A stretch of 64,000 nucleotides of DNA from Lactuca virosa (GCA_928212115.1 CAKMRJ010005634.1:174345194-174409193), one strand, 5' to 3'. Shown: positions 45,753 to 58,090, numbered from the stretch's first letter. Made by a program: numbers and translations. The notes: generated by a model not told the origin, from the letters alone.

Positions 45753-47744
45753 AGAAGGTTTTGTGAAATTGTAGTGTTGTAGACTTATTATAATATACAA
45801 CTTGTTTTATGGCTTAAGATATATTGTTGTTCATTTCTAAGTTGCTTTAAGTGTTTGTACTTTGTATAGTGGAATTATGTAGCTTCCAATCAATCTTTGA
45901 CCTTTTAGGCAAAATTATGTTTCACAAAAACTTTTTTTTTTTTGCAAAATGTGGGAAATTTGGTATATAGGACAGCTTAATGGTAACCGAATCACATATC
46001 TTCAAACACAAATCCAAGTACGAAACCAAATCACATATCTTCAAACACATAAAATAAGGTACTTACGAGCACTTTTTATTTGAGGAGGACACGGAAGAAA
46101 GATATGATGTTTCATAGCACATAACGTTAGATTTGATGAGTTGTTTCTTGGATTTGATGTCTGGTATAGCACATTATCAGTTAGGTAAGTTTGGTGATGA
46201 GAAAGTTATGTTTAGCAAATTATCATTTCAAATATCCTAAACTTGGCAATTTTGTCTGGCTATAGCCTATATGACGACTATGATGCAAAATACTTTATAG
46301 ACCTTGTTCATTGTATGTTACCACAAATGGTAACATTATGCGTTGGTATATCTGACCTTAGATAATAAAATAGTGATGGTGAATCTGAATATAGAGAATA
46401 AAAAATCAATGTCTATAGAGGTAGAAATTATTTCTAGGGTGTCTCCCTACCAATGTAAGTTGATGTTATCGCACCAAGAGTATTAGTATGCTATGAGCCT
46501 TCTACACATGTCAAAACCCGATAAAATTTCAAAGGTAACAAAGATTTGAAGCTAGCATTAAGAATGAAATGTGTTGAAGAGGGTTTTTGAAATTTGTATT
46601 AAAAATAAAAATAAAAATAAAAATAAATTGATATCCTTGAACAGAGGTGGGTGCTAATGGCAAACGATTCAAGGAGAAAGTGGTGAGAGAATATAACGCG
46701 GAGTATGATGGTTTTCGTAAAATAGGAGGTGAGAAGTACAGAGAAAGGTGTGAATGGAGGCACAAAAGATGCCAAAGGTAATAAAGTGAAGGGTTGTGGC
46801 GTTTTCATTGGAGAGGAGAATGAAAAGATTGTACATTTTATAGTGCTTTTCTAAAAATAAACATGTAAAGTGGTGTTATCTTTTTTTCTTTGTAGTTGTC
46901 TTAGCCATAGAAAATGACTAGAAAAGAAGAAACTAACTAAATGTATACAACAATTAGTTTAATGGTAAATTATGTATAAAAATATAAGTTTGATGAATGT
47001 GAGCTTAATGGTATTTTTTGATCAGGTAAACCAACTTACCGATTAGAATGATACTTCTTGAAGAATAAATATGAGTTTAATAATAAATCATATAAAAAAC
47101 AAATATGTAAATTAATATTATATTTCTTCTTTGTAGTTGTGTTAGCCATAGAAGATGACCAAAAAAGACAAAACCGACTAAATATGTACAAAAATTAGTT
47201 TAATGGTAAATTATGTAAAAAATGAGTTTGAAAGATGTGAGTTCAATGGTCTTTCTTGAACAATAAACCAACTTGCCTATTAAAATGGTATTTCTTGAGC
47301 AACAAATGTAAGTTTAATGATAAATCATATACAAATATAAAATATAAAATAGAAAATAAATATGTACAAAAATAATAGTTCATTGTCTTATAAAACAAAT
47401 TGTTTCACCGTGTATGTTCCATTTCTAAATAGCTTGTGAATGCATGGTGAAGCTGTACCATGGATATGTGCTAAAGCTACTGTTTTCCAAAAAGAAAAAT
47501 ATCTTATCAACTTTAAACTGTTGTTTTTTGTTCTCATGGGTTTGATTTAATTATCCAATGAAAAACAAGTTGAGAAGAATCACATGAACTTCAAACTTTT
47601 TATCACGAGAAAGAAACAATGAAGCTACCCAAGTACCCAACCACTCGTATTTAAATCTTTCTTGAAAGACTTCATTTGCCTTGAATACTATTACAATAGT
47701 GTCTCCACTCTCCACTCTCTACCTGTGAAGTTTAGAGACCAAAA
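45753..47744. other. intergenic between NHL and UBTD-like genes
   Basis: Starts with the NHL 3'UTR. A 241-bp direct duplication lies at 46891-47372. A short AAAAATA repeat lies near 46602-46626. No gene. Confidence 0.5.
46891..47372. repeat. 241-bp tandem duplication
   Basis: The segment starting TGTAGTTGTCTTAGCCATAG at 46891 repeats from 47132. Both carry ATTAGTTTAATGGTAAATTA and a CTTGA..AATAAA..AACTT block. The copies have diverged by many substitutions and small indels. Confidence 0.75.
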
Positions 47745-48439
47745 ATGGGTTGTTATCCATCTTCACTAAATAAAGAACACTGTAAGTCTCACCATGTCCA
47801 AACGAGGATTTTTTGTTTCTTGTTTCCTGATGTTACAATTTTATTTTATTTTGCTAAAAAATGACATTAATTTTGTTTATTTTATATATTAAAGCGAGAA
47901 GGACAAAAAAGATAAGGAAGCCAAAGCCATGGAAGTTCCCACGCCCGGTGACGTGGAGTCAGCTTGTGCAGATGCGTGATGAGTTTTGGGATACAGCCCC
48001 CCACCACGGTGGCAAGAAAGGTAATTTCATTTTACTTTTTTATTACTAATATTATTAAGAAAAACTTATTTTTCATTTCTTCTGATAAATATTTAACGTT
48101 ATCCAAAAAAAAAAAAGAAATATGGGATGCCATACATGCGGCAGCAGAAGCTGATATAGAGCTTGCTCAAGCAATCATAGACAGTGCTGGTGTCATTGTT
48201 CATAAACCCGATATGACAGTTTGTTATGATGAAGGAGGTCTCTTTCCTTTCCTTTCCTTTCCATTCATATCAACAAATGCATCTCTTGGTTGTACCATAT
48301 GGTACAACCCACCATTGCATTTCATATCTTGGGTATATAATTTAATAATTTTTTTGTGATATTTACATTTACAGGTACTAAATATGAAATACCGAGGTAT
48401 GTGTTGAGCGAGCCAACAAACTTAATACAACTAAGTTGA
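47745..48439 (+). CDS. DC-UbP/UBTD-type N-terminal domain protein
   Basis: Four exons join in frame: 47745-47781, 47895-48020, 48118-48237, 48375-48439 (115 residues). The product starts MGCYPSS, a myristoylation and palmitoylation type N-terminus. It carries the domain typical of UBTD1/UBTD2: KPKPWKFPRPVTWSQL, MRDEFWDTAPHHGGKKEIW, AEADIELAQAIIDSAGV and YVLSEPTNL. Plant homologues of about 110-120 residues consist of this domain alone and lack the ubiquitin-like half. Human UBTD proteins bind ubiquitin-conjugating enzymes; a similar role here is an inference. The third exon has an unusual acceptor made of an A-run ending AAAAAG, forced by the protein alignment. Confidence 0.9.
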
Positions 48440-48819
48440 TTGAGATAATACATACAAGAAGCACACAAACAAACGGGGGATATAAATATAATGATATATT
48501 ATTATTACTACTACATGTATCTTAATAGTTTTTTTTAAAGCCTGGTTCCACTTTTACTTTTCAACATTTCCAGGCTCATGATTCCATTCTGTAGTTTTAT
48601 TAGTTTTTAGGCATATTTTTGTAATGGGTTCCAGAAATCCTATGAAAAAAATAATAACTTACAACTTTCGTCTTCTAGTTCTCTTATCTATTGTATTTGT
48701 GCAAAGAAAAACCATAGGCTAAAATGTAAGCATGATATAACCAAACGAGTGTACATCTTAATCAGCATAAAAATAAATTCCACATAACAAAACTATAGTA
48801 GTTATCCAGAAATGAGGAA
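48440..48819. other. convergent 3' ends of UBTD-like and POLD3 genes
   Basis: These 380 bases between two stop codons hold both 3'UTRs, with no further gene. AT-rich text with AATAAA-like words on each strand. Confidence 0.55.
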
Positions 48820-49186
48820 TTATTTCTTTTTGAAGAAGGACATGATATTCCCCTGTTTCGGATCCTTGGAAATGGCTTTCTTGTTTCCTGCTTTTCCTGT
48901 TGCATTGGATTGAACATTTCCAACCTTCTTGGCAGCAGCTGCTGCAAGAGGACTGATATCACAAAAAATTTAGCTTTTATTTAATAAACATCGAAAAGCT
49001 TATAACTTTATTCAAAAAGTTTAAATCTTTACTCAATAAACCTAAAAAGTTTAAAGCTACTCAATTATGAGAAAAGCCAAGATAGACATCACTTATCACA
49101 ATATGGTGGTATTTAATATCATGTAATATGCATGAAAAAGTAATTATGAAGTAAAGATATCAGATATGATATGCGATGTGTGATAT

Positions 49187-49244
<58 letters not shown>

Positions 49245-49310
49245 ATCACACATCACATATCATATCTGATATCTTTACTTCATAATTACTTTTTCATGCA
49301 TATTACATGA

Positions 49311-49347
<37 letters not shown>

Positions 49348-51552
49348 CAAAATAGGTACAAAGATACTAATTAATTACCTGTTGGTGGTAATGCTATTAT
49401 TGTCGTCTTTATTTTTTCTTGTATTGTCATCAGGTTTTGTTTCTTTCTCTTCTTCATCCTCCCAAACAACCTCAGTTACTGATAAATAATCAAAAACATG
49501 AGATTATTTACTTATAGAATACTTCAAACTTTTTCTTACTTTTATTTATTCATGTTTTTTTTAATAATTCGAAGCTAAATTTAGTTTATATCATACCTTC
49601 TCTCCCACGCTCATCGATTCTTGTCTTCAAAACTTTTCTCTTTTTAATCGCCTTTTGAGCAGCATCATTCCCTTTAGCTTTCTGTTCTACATCATCTTTT
49701 TCAGGACATATTTTCTCATTTGAAATAGGCTTTCCAATTTTCTTGTCATGGTTTTCTTCTTTTAATATATTTTTAGCATCAATGTCAGATACCTTCACTT
49801 TCTCTTCCTTTGGTTCATCAAAATCCAAGCTCTTATTTTCAAGACCTGCAGTTTTTTTAGAACTTTTCTTTGAATCAACAGAAACTTGCTTTTTTGGAGG
49901 ATCAGGTGAGGCTAAACTCACTACATCTTTTATCTCCTCATCTTCATCAGAGTAATCAATGACAACTCTCCTTTTTCTATTATTCCCATCACCATTAGAA
50001 CCTCTCTTGAAGTTCATTTGCTTATCTTCATCACCACTACTATCATCTTCTTCCAATTCATTAGCAAGAACTTGAGCATCTGATAGAATTTAAAAGCACA
50101 ATTAGATGTGTAAACAAAACTTTCAGCTAAATCACAATGAGATTAGATTATTAGAAGCAATAAAGCAAACCAACCATTTGAAACAGGAATGGGATTATCA
50201 GTTTTTACAGGGGCAGATTCGGGCTTTGGTTTTGCAGATGCACGACCCCACATACTAGCTAATGAACCTGAAGTCCCAGAAGATGTTTTATCATTCTGGG
50301 CTTTCTTTTTGTTTGGCAATTGAGGAGCTTGCTCTTTTTTTGGAACTGGTTTGACCTCTTGTTCAATTGCTTGTGCTCTATGGCTTCCATTTTGAACATC
50401 TTTTCCCTTATCAGGTTTAGGGTTTGATTGTTCAACCTTTTTTTCTTGAAATGAAGCTTTGCTGACTATAGGTGTTCCTTCAGCATTGCGTTTCACAAAT
50501 GAATTTGAGACCCCACAAAACCTGAAAAAAAAAAGTTAGAGAAATGAATGTGTATTGCAAGCAATTGATGAAAAAACAAAAAGATATGAACACCTCACCT
50601 GTTGTCACGTAAGCAATTAACAACATTAGGGGGCTCCTTGAAGAGCTCTTCTGCTTGTATAAACTCGGCATTCCACAGCACTGCTGGATCTTTAGGGATA
50701 CAAGCTTGAACACTATACACTTGAACTGAACAATTGTCACCAAATTCTTCTTTGGCTTCTGCATAAAATGAAAAGAGGAATTGAACGTGTATATCACGTA
50801 TTACAACTGCAAAATCTAAGCCATGGTTGTACAGAATCTGACCTGAAAGTTTAGAGCTCAAAACAAGCTTTGTATGGTAAACTGAAGGATTATTCTTCAA
50901 CCATCCAGATAAAGAACATAAGACTTCCAGTTGAGATCCTTGCTTTTCCACGAACTCTTGAAGGAGTCTATGCACAAAGATGTTGATCAAAAATCCACAG
51001 ATGGAAGTGTAAGTGATATTAGAGCTAGGAGAATATCTGAAAAGAAAGAAGAACTCACTTCTTGGCAGTATTTGATGGCACCAAAAAGTTCCGACTCAGC
51101 CACTTGTAAGAAACCTAACGAAAATAATTATGATTTATGAGTTGGAAACCTAAATAGAAGTTCTTTTAGGGTTTCTATGTATAAGTCAGAAACCTAAATA
51201 TAAGTTCTATATGCAAGCACACACATACCACGAATCAGTCATACCACATAATTAATTACTTCTTCCAGACAAATTTAATAACGAAACGATTGGAAAACAA
51301 CACAGTAGGCACCAGCGATTATAGATTTTGTTATCAACTTTCAACCTATGATTCAATCAGTCTTAGATTTAACGACTATGAACAGAACATAACGAAATAC
51401 AACATGATCTACGAGGCGCTGCATATAGTGGCGAACAATTTGAAGAAAACGATAAGGCGATAGATAGAGCAAGAGATATATACCACTTGTAGCTTATCGG
51501 AGACGAGTGCTTGAATCTCATCTAGAATACCTAGGGTTTCGATATCGGCCAT
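48820..51552 (-). CDS. POLD3: DNA polymerase delta subunit 3
   Basis: Eight exons join to 490 residues: 51484-51552, 51059-51114, 50843-50967, 50599-50758, 50175-50521, 49597-50079, 49379-49478, 48820-48952. All are GT-AG. The N-terminus MADIETLGILDEIQALVSDK and SYKWLSRNFLVPSNTAK form the winged-helix that binds the polymerase B subunit. A middle segment follows (SVQVYSVQACIPKDPAVLWN), then a long acidic/basic disordered region. The last residues contain QGNIMSFF (480-487) before KKK, a canonical PCNA-interacting box. POLD3 stabilises polymerase delta in replication and repair. A 204-bp hairpin lies in the last intron. An E2F-type site lies 90 bases upstream. Confidence 0.95.
49113..49316. 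repeat. long perfect-type hairpin in POLD3 intron
   Basis: The two arms, each about 95 bases, are reverse complements with one visible mismatch. Outer arms contain CATGTAATATGCATG and GTAATTATGAAGTAAAG; the centre is (AT)n. It lies in the intron between exons 7 and 8. No clear target duplication is seen. It could be a MITE or an inverted duplication. Confidence 0.9.
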
Positions 51553-52562
51553 GTCTCCTGAGGTGGGAGGGATCTTTCTCTAACCAACAATATGCAGCGA
51601 TTACACGATTTCAGCGTTTCTCTTCCCTCCAGATTCTTTGATTTCCCGCCATTTCCTTTGCCGCTTTTCTTATTTTCTAATTTCCCTTTTTCTTCGTTTA
51701 TATCATCAAGCCATCGACATTCAACACTCAACAGTTGGGCCTGTCCGAGTCATTTGTGTTGTGCACGTGACGTCTACAATGCACGTGATTTTGTTTAAAG
51801 CAAATCACAAATTTTCTTATAAGGAATGTGTAATATTTTGTATAAACTTGAAAGTAACTTTAGATATAAATTTTTATATTTTTTTATCGTTTAGATATAG
51901 ACAAATATTGCATTTGTTATTAAACTTTATCATAAGAACGTAGATACTTGTGTATGGAATGAATTTGAACATAGTTTATAAAGGGAAATTGAAAGTATAT
52001 CGAGCTTTATGTATGACAAGTATTAACAAGAAATGTTTTAAATGATAGTCTTATCCTTTTTGTTGATAACTTGGTAATATGGAATATTGTATACGTTTTA
52101 AGGTATTAATTATAAATAATAGTTATTATAAATGGATTATGTATCCTTAATTAATAATAAGTTTTTTCTAGCATTTAAATTTAAGGATTTTCAAAAATAA
52201 CAATCAATTTCATTGGCCAAATTTGACTTACATTACATAGCTACATTAGTTGAGACTTCATGGGCTCAAATAGTTCGTATTTCCGGGTTTACTATTTAGG
52301 CTTTCCTTTAAACTCTAATTTTCAACAATTGATATCTACTCATTTTAATTTCTAATTTTTCATCATTATGTAATTTCTGATTAATAAGTTTTTCACCAAT
52401 CTATCTACAATTCACTATTGCATTAAAAATCACTATGCATCATGAATCATGATTCACATATCTCACACACGTGTCCCTTTTAAGCTATACTTCAATTACA
52501 AATACATGTTTTTACCAAATACCAATAATGTGTGTCGTGTAACATTATGACATTTAAAACAA
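51553..52562. other. POLD3 promoter and GGH 3' flank
   Basis: Contains the POLD3 upstream signals and AT-rich DNA. A few TA-rich runs occur. No frame or repeat family is supported. Confidence 0.5.
51642..51650 (+). promoter_or_regulatory. E2F-type site upstream of POLD3
   Basis: TTTCCCGCC matches the plant E2F consensus TTTCCCGC and lies about 90 bases upstream of the POLD3 start codon. Replication genes in plants are commonly E2F targets. Two CACGTG boxes and a TGACGTCT lie further out at about 51766-51787. Confidence 0.6.
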
Positions 52563-54550
52563 TCACATTCGAGCAATCTTATCAGTGAAGATGTAAACCT
52601 CATCGTATCCCTTCCTGCACCCAAACAATAATATTCAAATAACTAAAAGTCTAAAACCAATATTTAAATTCATTACAACAATTTTAATTTCATAAGTAAT
52701 TAATTTTATGCTCAAAAGATGGGAAAACTTACCCAGCATACCCACAATAAGTGGGGCTGAAATTGTAAATTAGATTATCCAGCACTTCCTTTGTGGGCGG
52801 CCTGTTGTACGATTTTCTAGCCTCACTACATTTCCAAAAAAAAAAAAATCAAACTTTCATTACATAAAAGTATATAATTAAAATCAAACTTTATTAAATT
52901 AACAAAAGCGTACCTCACAAAGAAGTTGGCAACATGTTGAGTCACTTGAACTGCATCATCTGAATGTGGAATCATCGATAAGCCCCACTCAAAAGCATTT
53001 TTCTGCATCATATATACAACATTTACTTGCATATTAAATTTCTGCATCAATAAGCTATCTCAAATAGCTCTTTTTAAAAAGCTAGCTTATAAGCTACTAT
53101 ATAGCAAGATGATATAGACATTTAGTAAGAGTAATACCTCTGGGTGCCATTGGACAGCTGTCACAGGGTAACTTTTTGATTGAACTGTTGATACATATAC
53201 CTCGTTATTTTCATCAACACTGGTTGTTAAGATCTTGAAGAAACTGCAGAGTTCCATGTTTCCTTGAAATGTTTCTGGTGATATGCCAAACTGTTACATA
53301 GACAAATCAAAATTTAGGATTGAAAAGAATTCTTTGGATTAAGATCATTTTAGCAATGGTTGAACTCACTTTATGGTTTTGCATCACAAGGCATTCTGTG
53401 CTCATCTTTGCAAGTAACTCAGGAGGAAATCTGTAGAAAAACAAAAGGATTAACTTAACATTTCAGTTATGGAGATCATACAAGTTATTCGTTTTTAACA
53501 GCGGTTTTTTCAATGTAATATACCTTTGAAACAAAGTTCCTTCAACGTTTATGTTCTTCATGAACTGGAGTGTTGAAGCTTGATCTGATGCACTAAAGCT
53601 TTCAAGGATTTCATTGTTCTAGTGACATAAAAGAACTACAAACAGTGAAAATCAATGCATAAACAATGATAGTGTAATACATGGATGAACATGGCTTACT
53701 TTGCTAACAATCATTGTTAGCAGTTCAAAACCTAAGCATATTGCAAGCAATGGGAAATGGTCGCCTGCATCATTCTTCTTCAGAACTTGCTGCAAAAGTA
53801 GAGAATTAAAGAACCCGATAACATTAAGAGCACATGATCATGAATCAAGATGTTTTTCAGAATAATATTTCAATAAGAAGTTGCAATTACCTTAAAAATT
53901 CTGTCTACAACATCAAGGTAGAGGCCAGTCTTAGCCCATCCACCGGTGAAGATCACTCCATTGATCAGATTGAGTTTCTGCAGTGCAATTGAACAGGTTA
54001 TCTAAATTTATGATGACACAATCAAACTTTGACAACTAAAAGCGATTTTATAGGATAGGCACATACGGCCATTGGATTTCGGATGCTAGATAACACTAAC
54101 GAATACACGTAATTAATTAGATCCAGATAATTTTATAGGTTAAATTTCAACGTTCTATTCGATGCCGATTAATCAATTCAGTTGAAATTTCTGGAAATGG
54201 AATTATAGATTGAAGATGTGAGAAATTACACTCTGTAGAACCTCCGAAGGTTCGTTATAGATGAGAGGAATGACCCTGGCTCCGGCAGATTCAACAAATT
54301 TGACATACGAGGCAGCAATATACGAGGCATTAGTAGCGTTATTAAGTCGACCGGAGGCACCGTCGCCTGGATGGCTGAGAATCCCGATTATCGGGCGGTA
54401 ATTCAGCTTAGGATCCGGCGCAGGACACGATGAAGTCAAACCAGCAACAGAAGCAGAGCGCAAGAAGATTTTTGACTCAGAAGCAGCGTTAGCGGAGCTG
54501 ACCTCTTTCATGAGAGACAGCAGAAAAGGGATCCATATGTAATTCCACAT
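52563..54550 (-). CDS. GGH: gamma-glutamyl hydrolase
   Basis: Nine exons join to 346 residues: 54230-54550, 53891-53977, 53700-53789, 53524-53618, 53370-53430, 53138-53290, 52914-53002, 52733-52825, 52563-52614. This enzyme removes glutamates from folyl polyglutamates in the vacuole. RPIIGILSHPGDGASGRLNN opens the mature part. The nucleophile Cys154 lies in LLAICLGFEL, and His267 in VQWHPE. I start at MWNYIWIPFLLSLM, a signal peptide matching plant homologues. The frame stays open upstream to a Met at 54664 (38 more residues, Pro and Ser rich), which would hide the signal peptide. Length fits the family (about 345). Confidence 0.95.
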
Positions 54551-55691
54551 GTCGGAAGTAGTAGCAGGTGAAATGGACGGAGAACTGGAGGAGGATGAGG
54601 AGTGTTCAGTAACGATAGTGACAGAACACGGTGGTGGTAGTGGTGGTGGTTGTGGCGGTTTCATCAGCAGATGATGTGAGAGGAAGCAGCGGAGGAGGTA
54701 ATCGACGGCGCTTGAGGTTTCAACATCGGAGAAACGAGAAATGTGATCGACGCCGCCGTTGGCTATATTACCGGATCGATAATCCGGAATTTAATCGGAA
54801 ATAAGAATTTTGTCTATATTTACACGTTCTATTCATTATTGAAATATAATATTTGTATTTTATAAAAGTAAAAAACAGGATATTTTAATTATTAAAAAAA
54901 TCTGTATCTTCTATATAATAGCCGTTCGTTCATGACCCGGGCACGCGTAAAGCCGTGAGCGACACGAAGTAACATCACGTGAACAAGAAAATGTTATCGC
55001 TAACTTTTAAATTGTTCTTTACTTACTATTAAGTAGTGTGAGACTCGTGTATTATACGGGTTTATTAACAAGACCACAGTGTGAGCAAAAAAAATCATTC
55101 ACGCAAGTTTTGGTAACTACAAAGATCATTTTCATAAAAAAATAAGTAACGCAGTTTGTGACATTTGTTAAACCGTATGGATTATTTATGTAATTTGGTA
55201 TTAATTAATCTATACTAACAAATTAATTAATATGAATTCACAAATAGAACTACTATCTACATTAATATACATATACATTAATTAATATATTAATAGAAAA
55301 AAGAATTCATAAATAGAAAGTTATTATGTACATTAATTAATATTTAATTAATATGAGGTGGCATTTAATAGGTGGAATTTTAATAAAAAAAAGAAAAAAA
55401 CTATAAAAATGACAAGTGAATATTAAATAATTCAAAAAGATTTAGAAAATGACAAGTGTCAAAATGAAGGAGAAGATGACATGTGGCAAAATCATTCTTA
55501 TTTATTAGGGTAGATATGTTCTTATTAGTATTGGCAAATATTAAGTTTATATAAAAAAAATCTATTTTGACACTATTTTATTTCTTTTATCTTGAATTAG
55601 ACATTTTGTTTCCAGTTTGTTACAATTCTGAACATTTAACCGGTCAAACTAATTGTCTGCTGACGTGACAGTTTTTTATGATGTGACATAT
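54551..55691. other. GGH promoter side and AT-rich DNA
   Basis: Bases 54551-54664 extend the GGH frame. Further out, ATTAATTAATAT words and two near copies of ATTCA.AAATAGAA...TACATTAAT (55228 and 55308) occur. No gene. Confidence 0.5.
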
Positions 55692-56000
55692 TGTTGAAAA
55701 ATATTAAGGGTTTTTAACATTCAATCTCATTAGTTATTAGTTTTGGATTAGTTTTGTATTTATTTTTGTTACAGGGTTGGTTGTGTACATATTGTTATTC
55801 CTTGTTGTGGCACTTTTTGTTATTAATCTGGTTCAAAGGGTTGTTTATGTTATTATGGCTTTTTTCTGGGCTGCGCCTCGTTTTTATCAAACTTGTGCAG
55901 AATTAGACACACGGATTTTGGGATCCAACCCATAATCTTGACCCGATGATATAAAAGGAAGGGCAGTTGTATTTTTTTAGTATTAGATTCATTTTTTCTT

Positions 56001-57534
56001 GACAAAACTTCAAAAATGGTCTCTGTGGTTTCCGAAAATCTTAAGTTTAGTCTCTAATTTACAAAAACCTCACGAATCGTCCCTGTGGTTTCAAAACTTT
56101 TAACATTTGGTCCTTCCGGCTCACTCCGTTACCATTTAGCCATTAAATAAGGGGCATTTTTGTCATTTCACTACCAAGGACCAAGGTTTTCTATTACTTT
56201 TTAAAAATAAATAAATAAATAAATAAAATTTAATATGCAAGAGGTCTCACCCCTCTCTCTCTCTCTCCACCTACAAATCAAACCCATCTCTATTTTGTGA
56301 CTGTCGGCTTCCCTTTTTGCTTCTACTCTCTTCTCCCCTTTCTTGATTAAGCTTTTTGACAGCAACAACAAGACGGGTTCCAGGATTAGTAGTCTCATCG
56401 ATCCAACCCTTGAAACCGATTCAAAATCGTCTTCTCCCAGGCACTATAAGTTTCTCTCGGATATCAAGTGTTGTAATCGCTGGTGATGACAGAAGGAGTG
56501 ATAATAACTCCGGTGAGGAGCTAAAGATGTCGGGGCCTGAATTCCTCGTTGAGGTAGCGAAGGGCCTGAGAAAGGATCTTGGATTGTACCTCTTTAATTT
56601 CGATATGATTAGAGATGGTGAAGGAGATGGGTATCTGGTGATTGATATGAATTACTTCCCTGATTACGAGAAATTGCCTTCTTATGAAACTGTCATGATT
56701 GATTTCTTCTTAAATGTAAAGAAATTACAGGAGTTGGAAAAGATGAAAAAGAAGGAGATCGATGACAGGTGGAAATTTGATAATCAAAAGTAAATCTGGT
56801 AATGAAGTTGATGAAGTAGATATGATAAAGAAGGTGTCTTATAGGGGGGCTGTTTTTAGTTGCAGAAACACACTGAAGAATGGGTTATGAATCTGATCGA
56901 TTCCAGGAAGAAAGATTCAAAAGCAGTCGGGTTTTATGCCATTAAAATGGGTTATGAATCGACTATCGAGTGAAGAAATTCAACATGTGACAGTAGGAAA
57001 TTGGAGGCGAGATTGGAATTATTCACTGTAGAGTATACACTTCTCATCATTTCTGCAAATCAATCGAAACTAGCACCAAAAAGCAACAAGAACATCATCA
57101 TGCAGACATCTAGCTACAAGTGAATAAAGAAAGGAAGTTGATTTCTTTTGTGTTTGTTTTCATTCTTCAAGGGCTGTTGATTATTAGCGAATAATGGGGG
57201 ATGTAATTATCAGGCTTAACATGATCTGGCACTTGATCATGTATTGGAGAGAGAGAGAGAGAGAGAGAGAGATGGGGTGGGACCCCTTGCATATTAAATT
57301 TTATTTATTTATTTATTTATTTAAAAAAAAGTAATAGAAAACCTTATAAATGGTCCTTGGGTAGTGAAATGACAAAAATGCCCCTTACTTAACGGCTAAA
57401 TGGTAACGGAGTGAGCCGGAAGGACCAAATGTTAAAAGTTTTGAAACCAAAGGGACGATCCGTGAGGTTTTTGTAAATTAGGGACTAAACTTCAGATTTT
57501 CGGAAACCACAAGGACCATTTTTGAAGTTTTGTC
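56001..57534. mobile_element. Pack-MULE with ITPK fragment
   Basis: Terminal inverted repeats of about 270-290 bases start GACAAAACTTCAAAAATGG on both sides and stay colinear to the (AAAT)n and (CT)n tracts. A perfect 9-bp duplication TTTTTTCTT flanks the element (55992-56000, 57535-57543), the hallmark of Mutator-like transposons. No transposase is encoded. The middle holds a piece of a host kinase gene. Confidence 0.92.
56356..56793 (+). pseudogene. captured inositol-tetrakisphosphate kinase fragment
   Basis: The 145-codon frame contains VAKGLRKDLGLYLFNFDMIR and YLVIDMNYFPDYEKLPSYE, the C-terminal ATP-grasp part of ITPK proteins, including the metal-binding D-x-N. Upstream text FSRISSVV matches the preceding family segment. 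The substrate-binding N-domain and most of the ATP-grasp are absent, so it cannot be an active kinase. It starts inside the left inverted repeat region and could be transcribed. The host LTR might supply a promoter. Confidence 0.85.
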
Positions 57535-57630
57535 TTTTTTCTTTTGCACACACAACCTTCTGGTTATTTGTCCTTAAATTATATAAGAATAGTTGACGTT
57601 AGGAAAAACTTGTTTCCATACTTTTCAACA

Positions 57631-58090
57631 TGGTATCAGAGCTATGGCGGTTCAAAGTTTTATTCATTAACTAATCTGTTATTGCGTTCGTCATTGACGT
57701 CAAGGTTAGGGAATCTGATCCCTTTGTTTTTCCGCATTTTATTTTCCGGTTGTTTTGCCCTTTAGATATGAAGTTATTGATTCAGATCTTAGGTTTTCCT
57801 TTGGTGCCTTGTAGATCTATCTTGATTTGATAGATCTAGGATTTCTTGGTTAAACCTTATATACTTCTAGTTACTACGAGGTTGTTTGTCTGTGTTTCAG
57901 GATCAATCTACTATGGTCCTATTCTCTGTTATTCCTAGGAAGCTCTGTTGTTGCTATTAGCTTCAATCGGGCAATCTCTAAAAGTGTTTAGCTTAACTCT
58001 ATTGATAATTGATTTGATCACTGAAGTAACTAAAGATGGAACATAATTAAGGGATACGGTCTCTCCAAACGTGTTTATAAGGAACTTTGC
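57631..58090 (+). other. Copia leader after primer site
   Basis: Begins TGGTATCAGAGCTATGG. T-rich text with no gag frame; the rest of the element is missing or truncated near 58090. Confidence 0.5.

Larger units (their letters stand above)
55692..57630 (+). mobile_element. Copia-type LTR split by a Pack-MULE
   Basis: The ends TGTTGAAAA (55692) and TTTTCAACA (57630) are perfect inverted repeats. TGGTATCAGAGC follows directly at 57631 as primer site. GATATAAAAGG near 55949 is the TATA. Without the MULE and one duplication the LTR is 396 bp. No matching right LTR is visible in the window. Confidence 0.85.

Noticed and set aside
51592..51943. Plus-strand frames upstream of POLD3
   Set aside because: T-rich leader and promoter sequence; no homology, and the E2F site sits in it.
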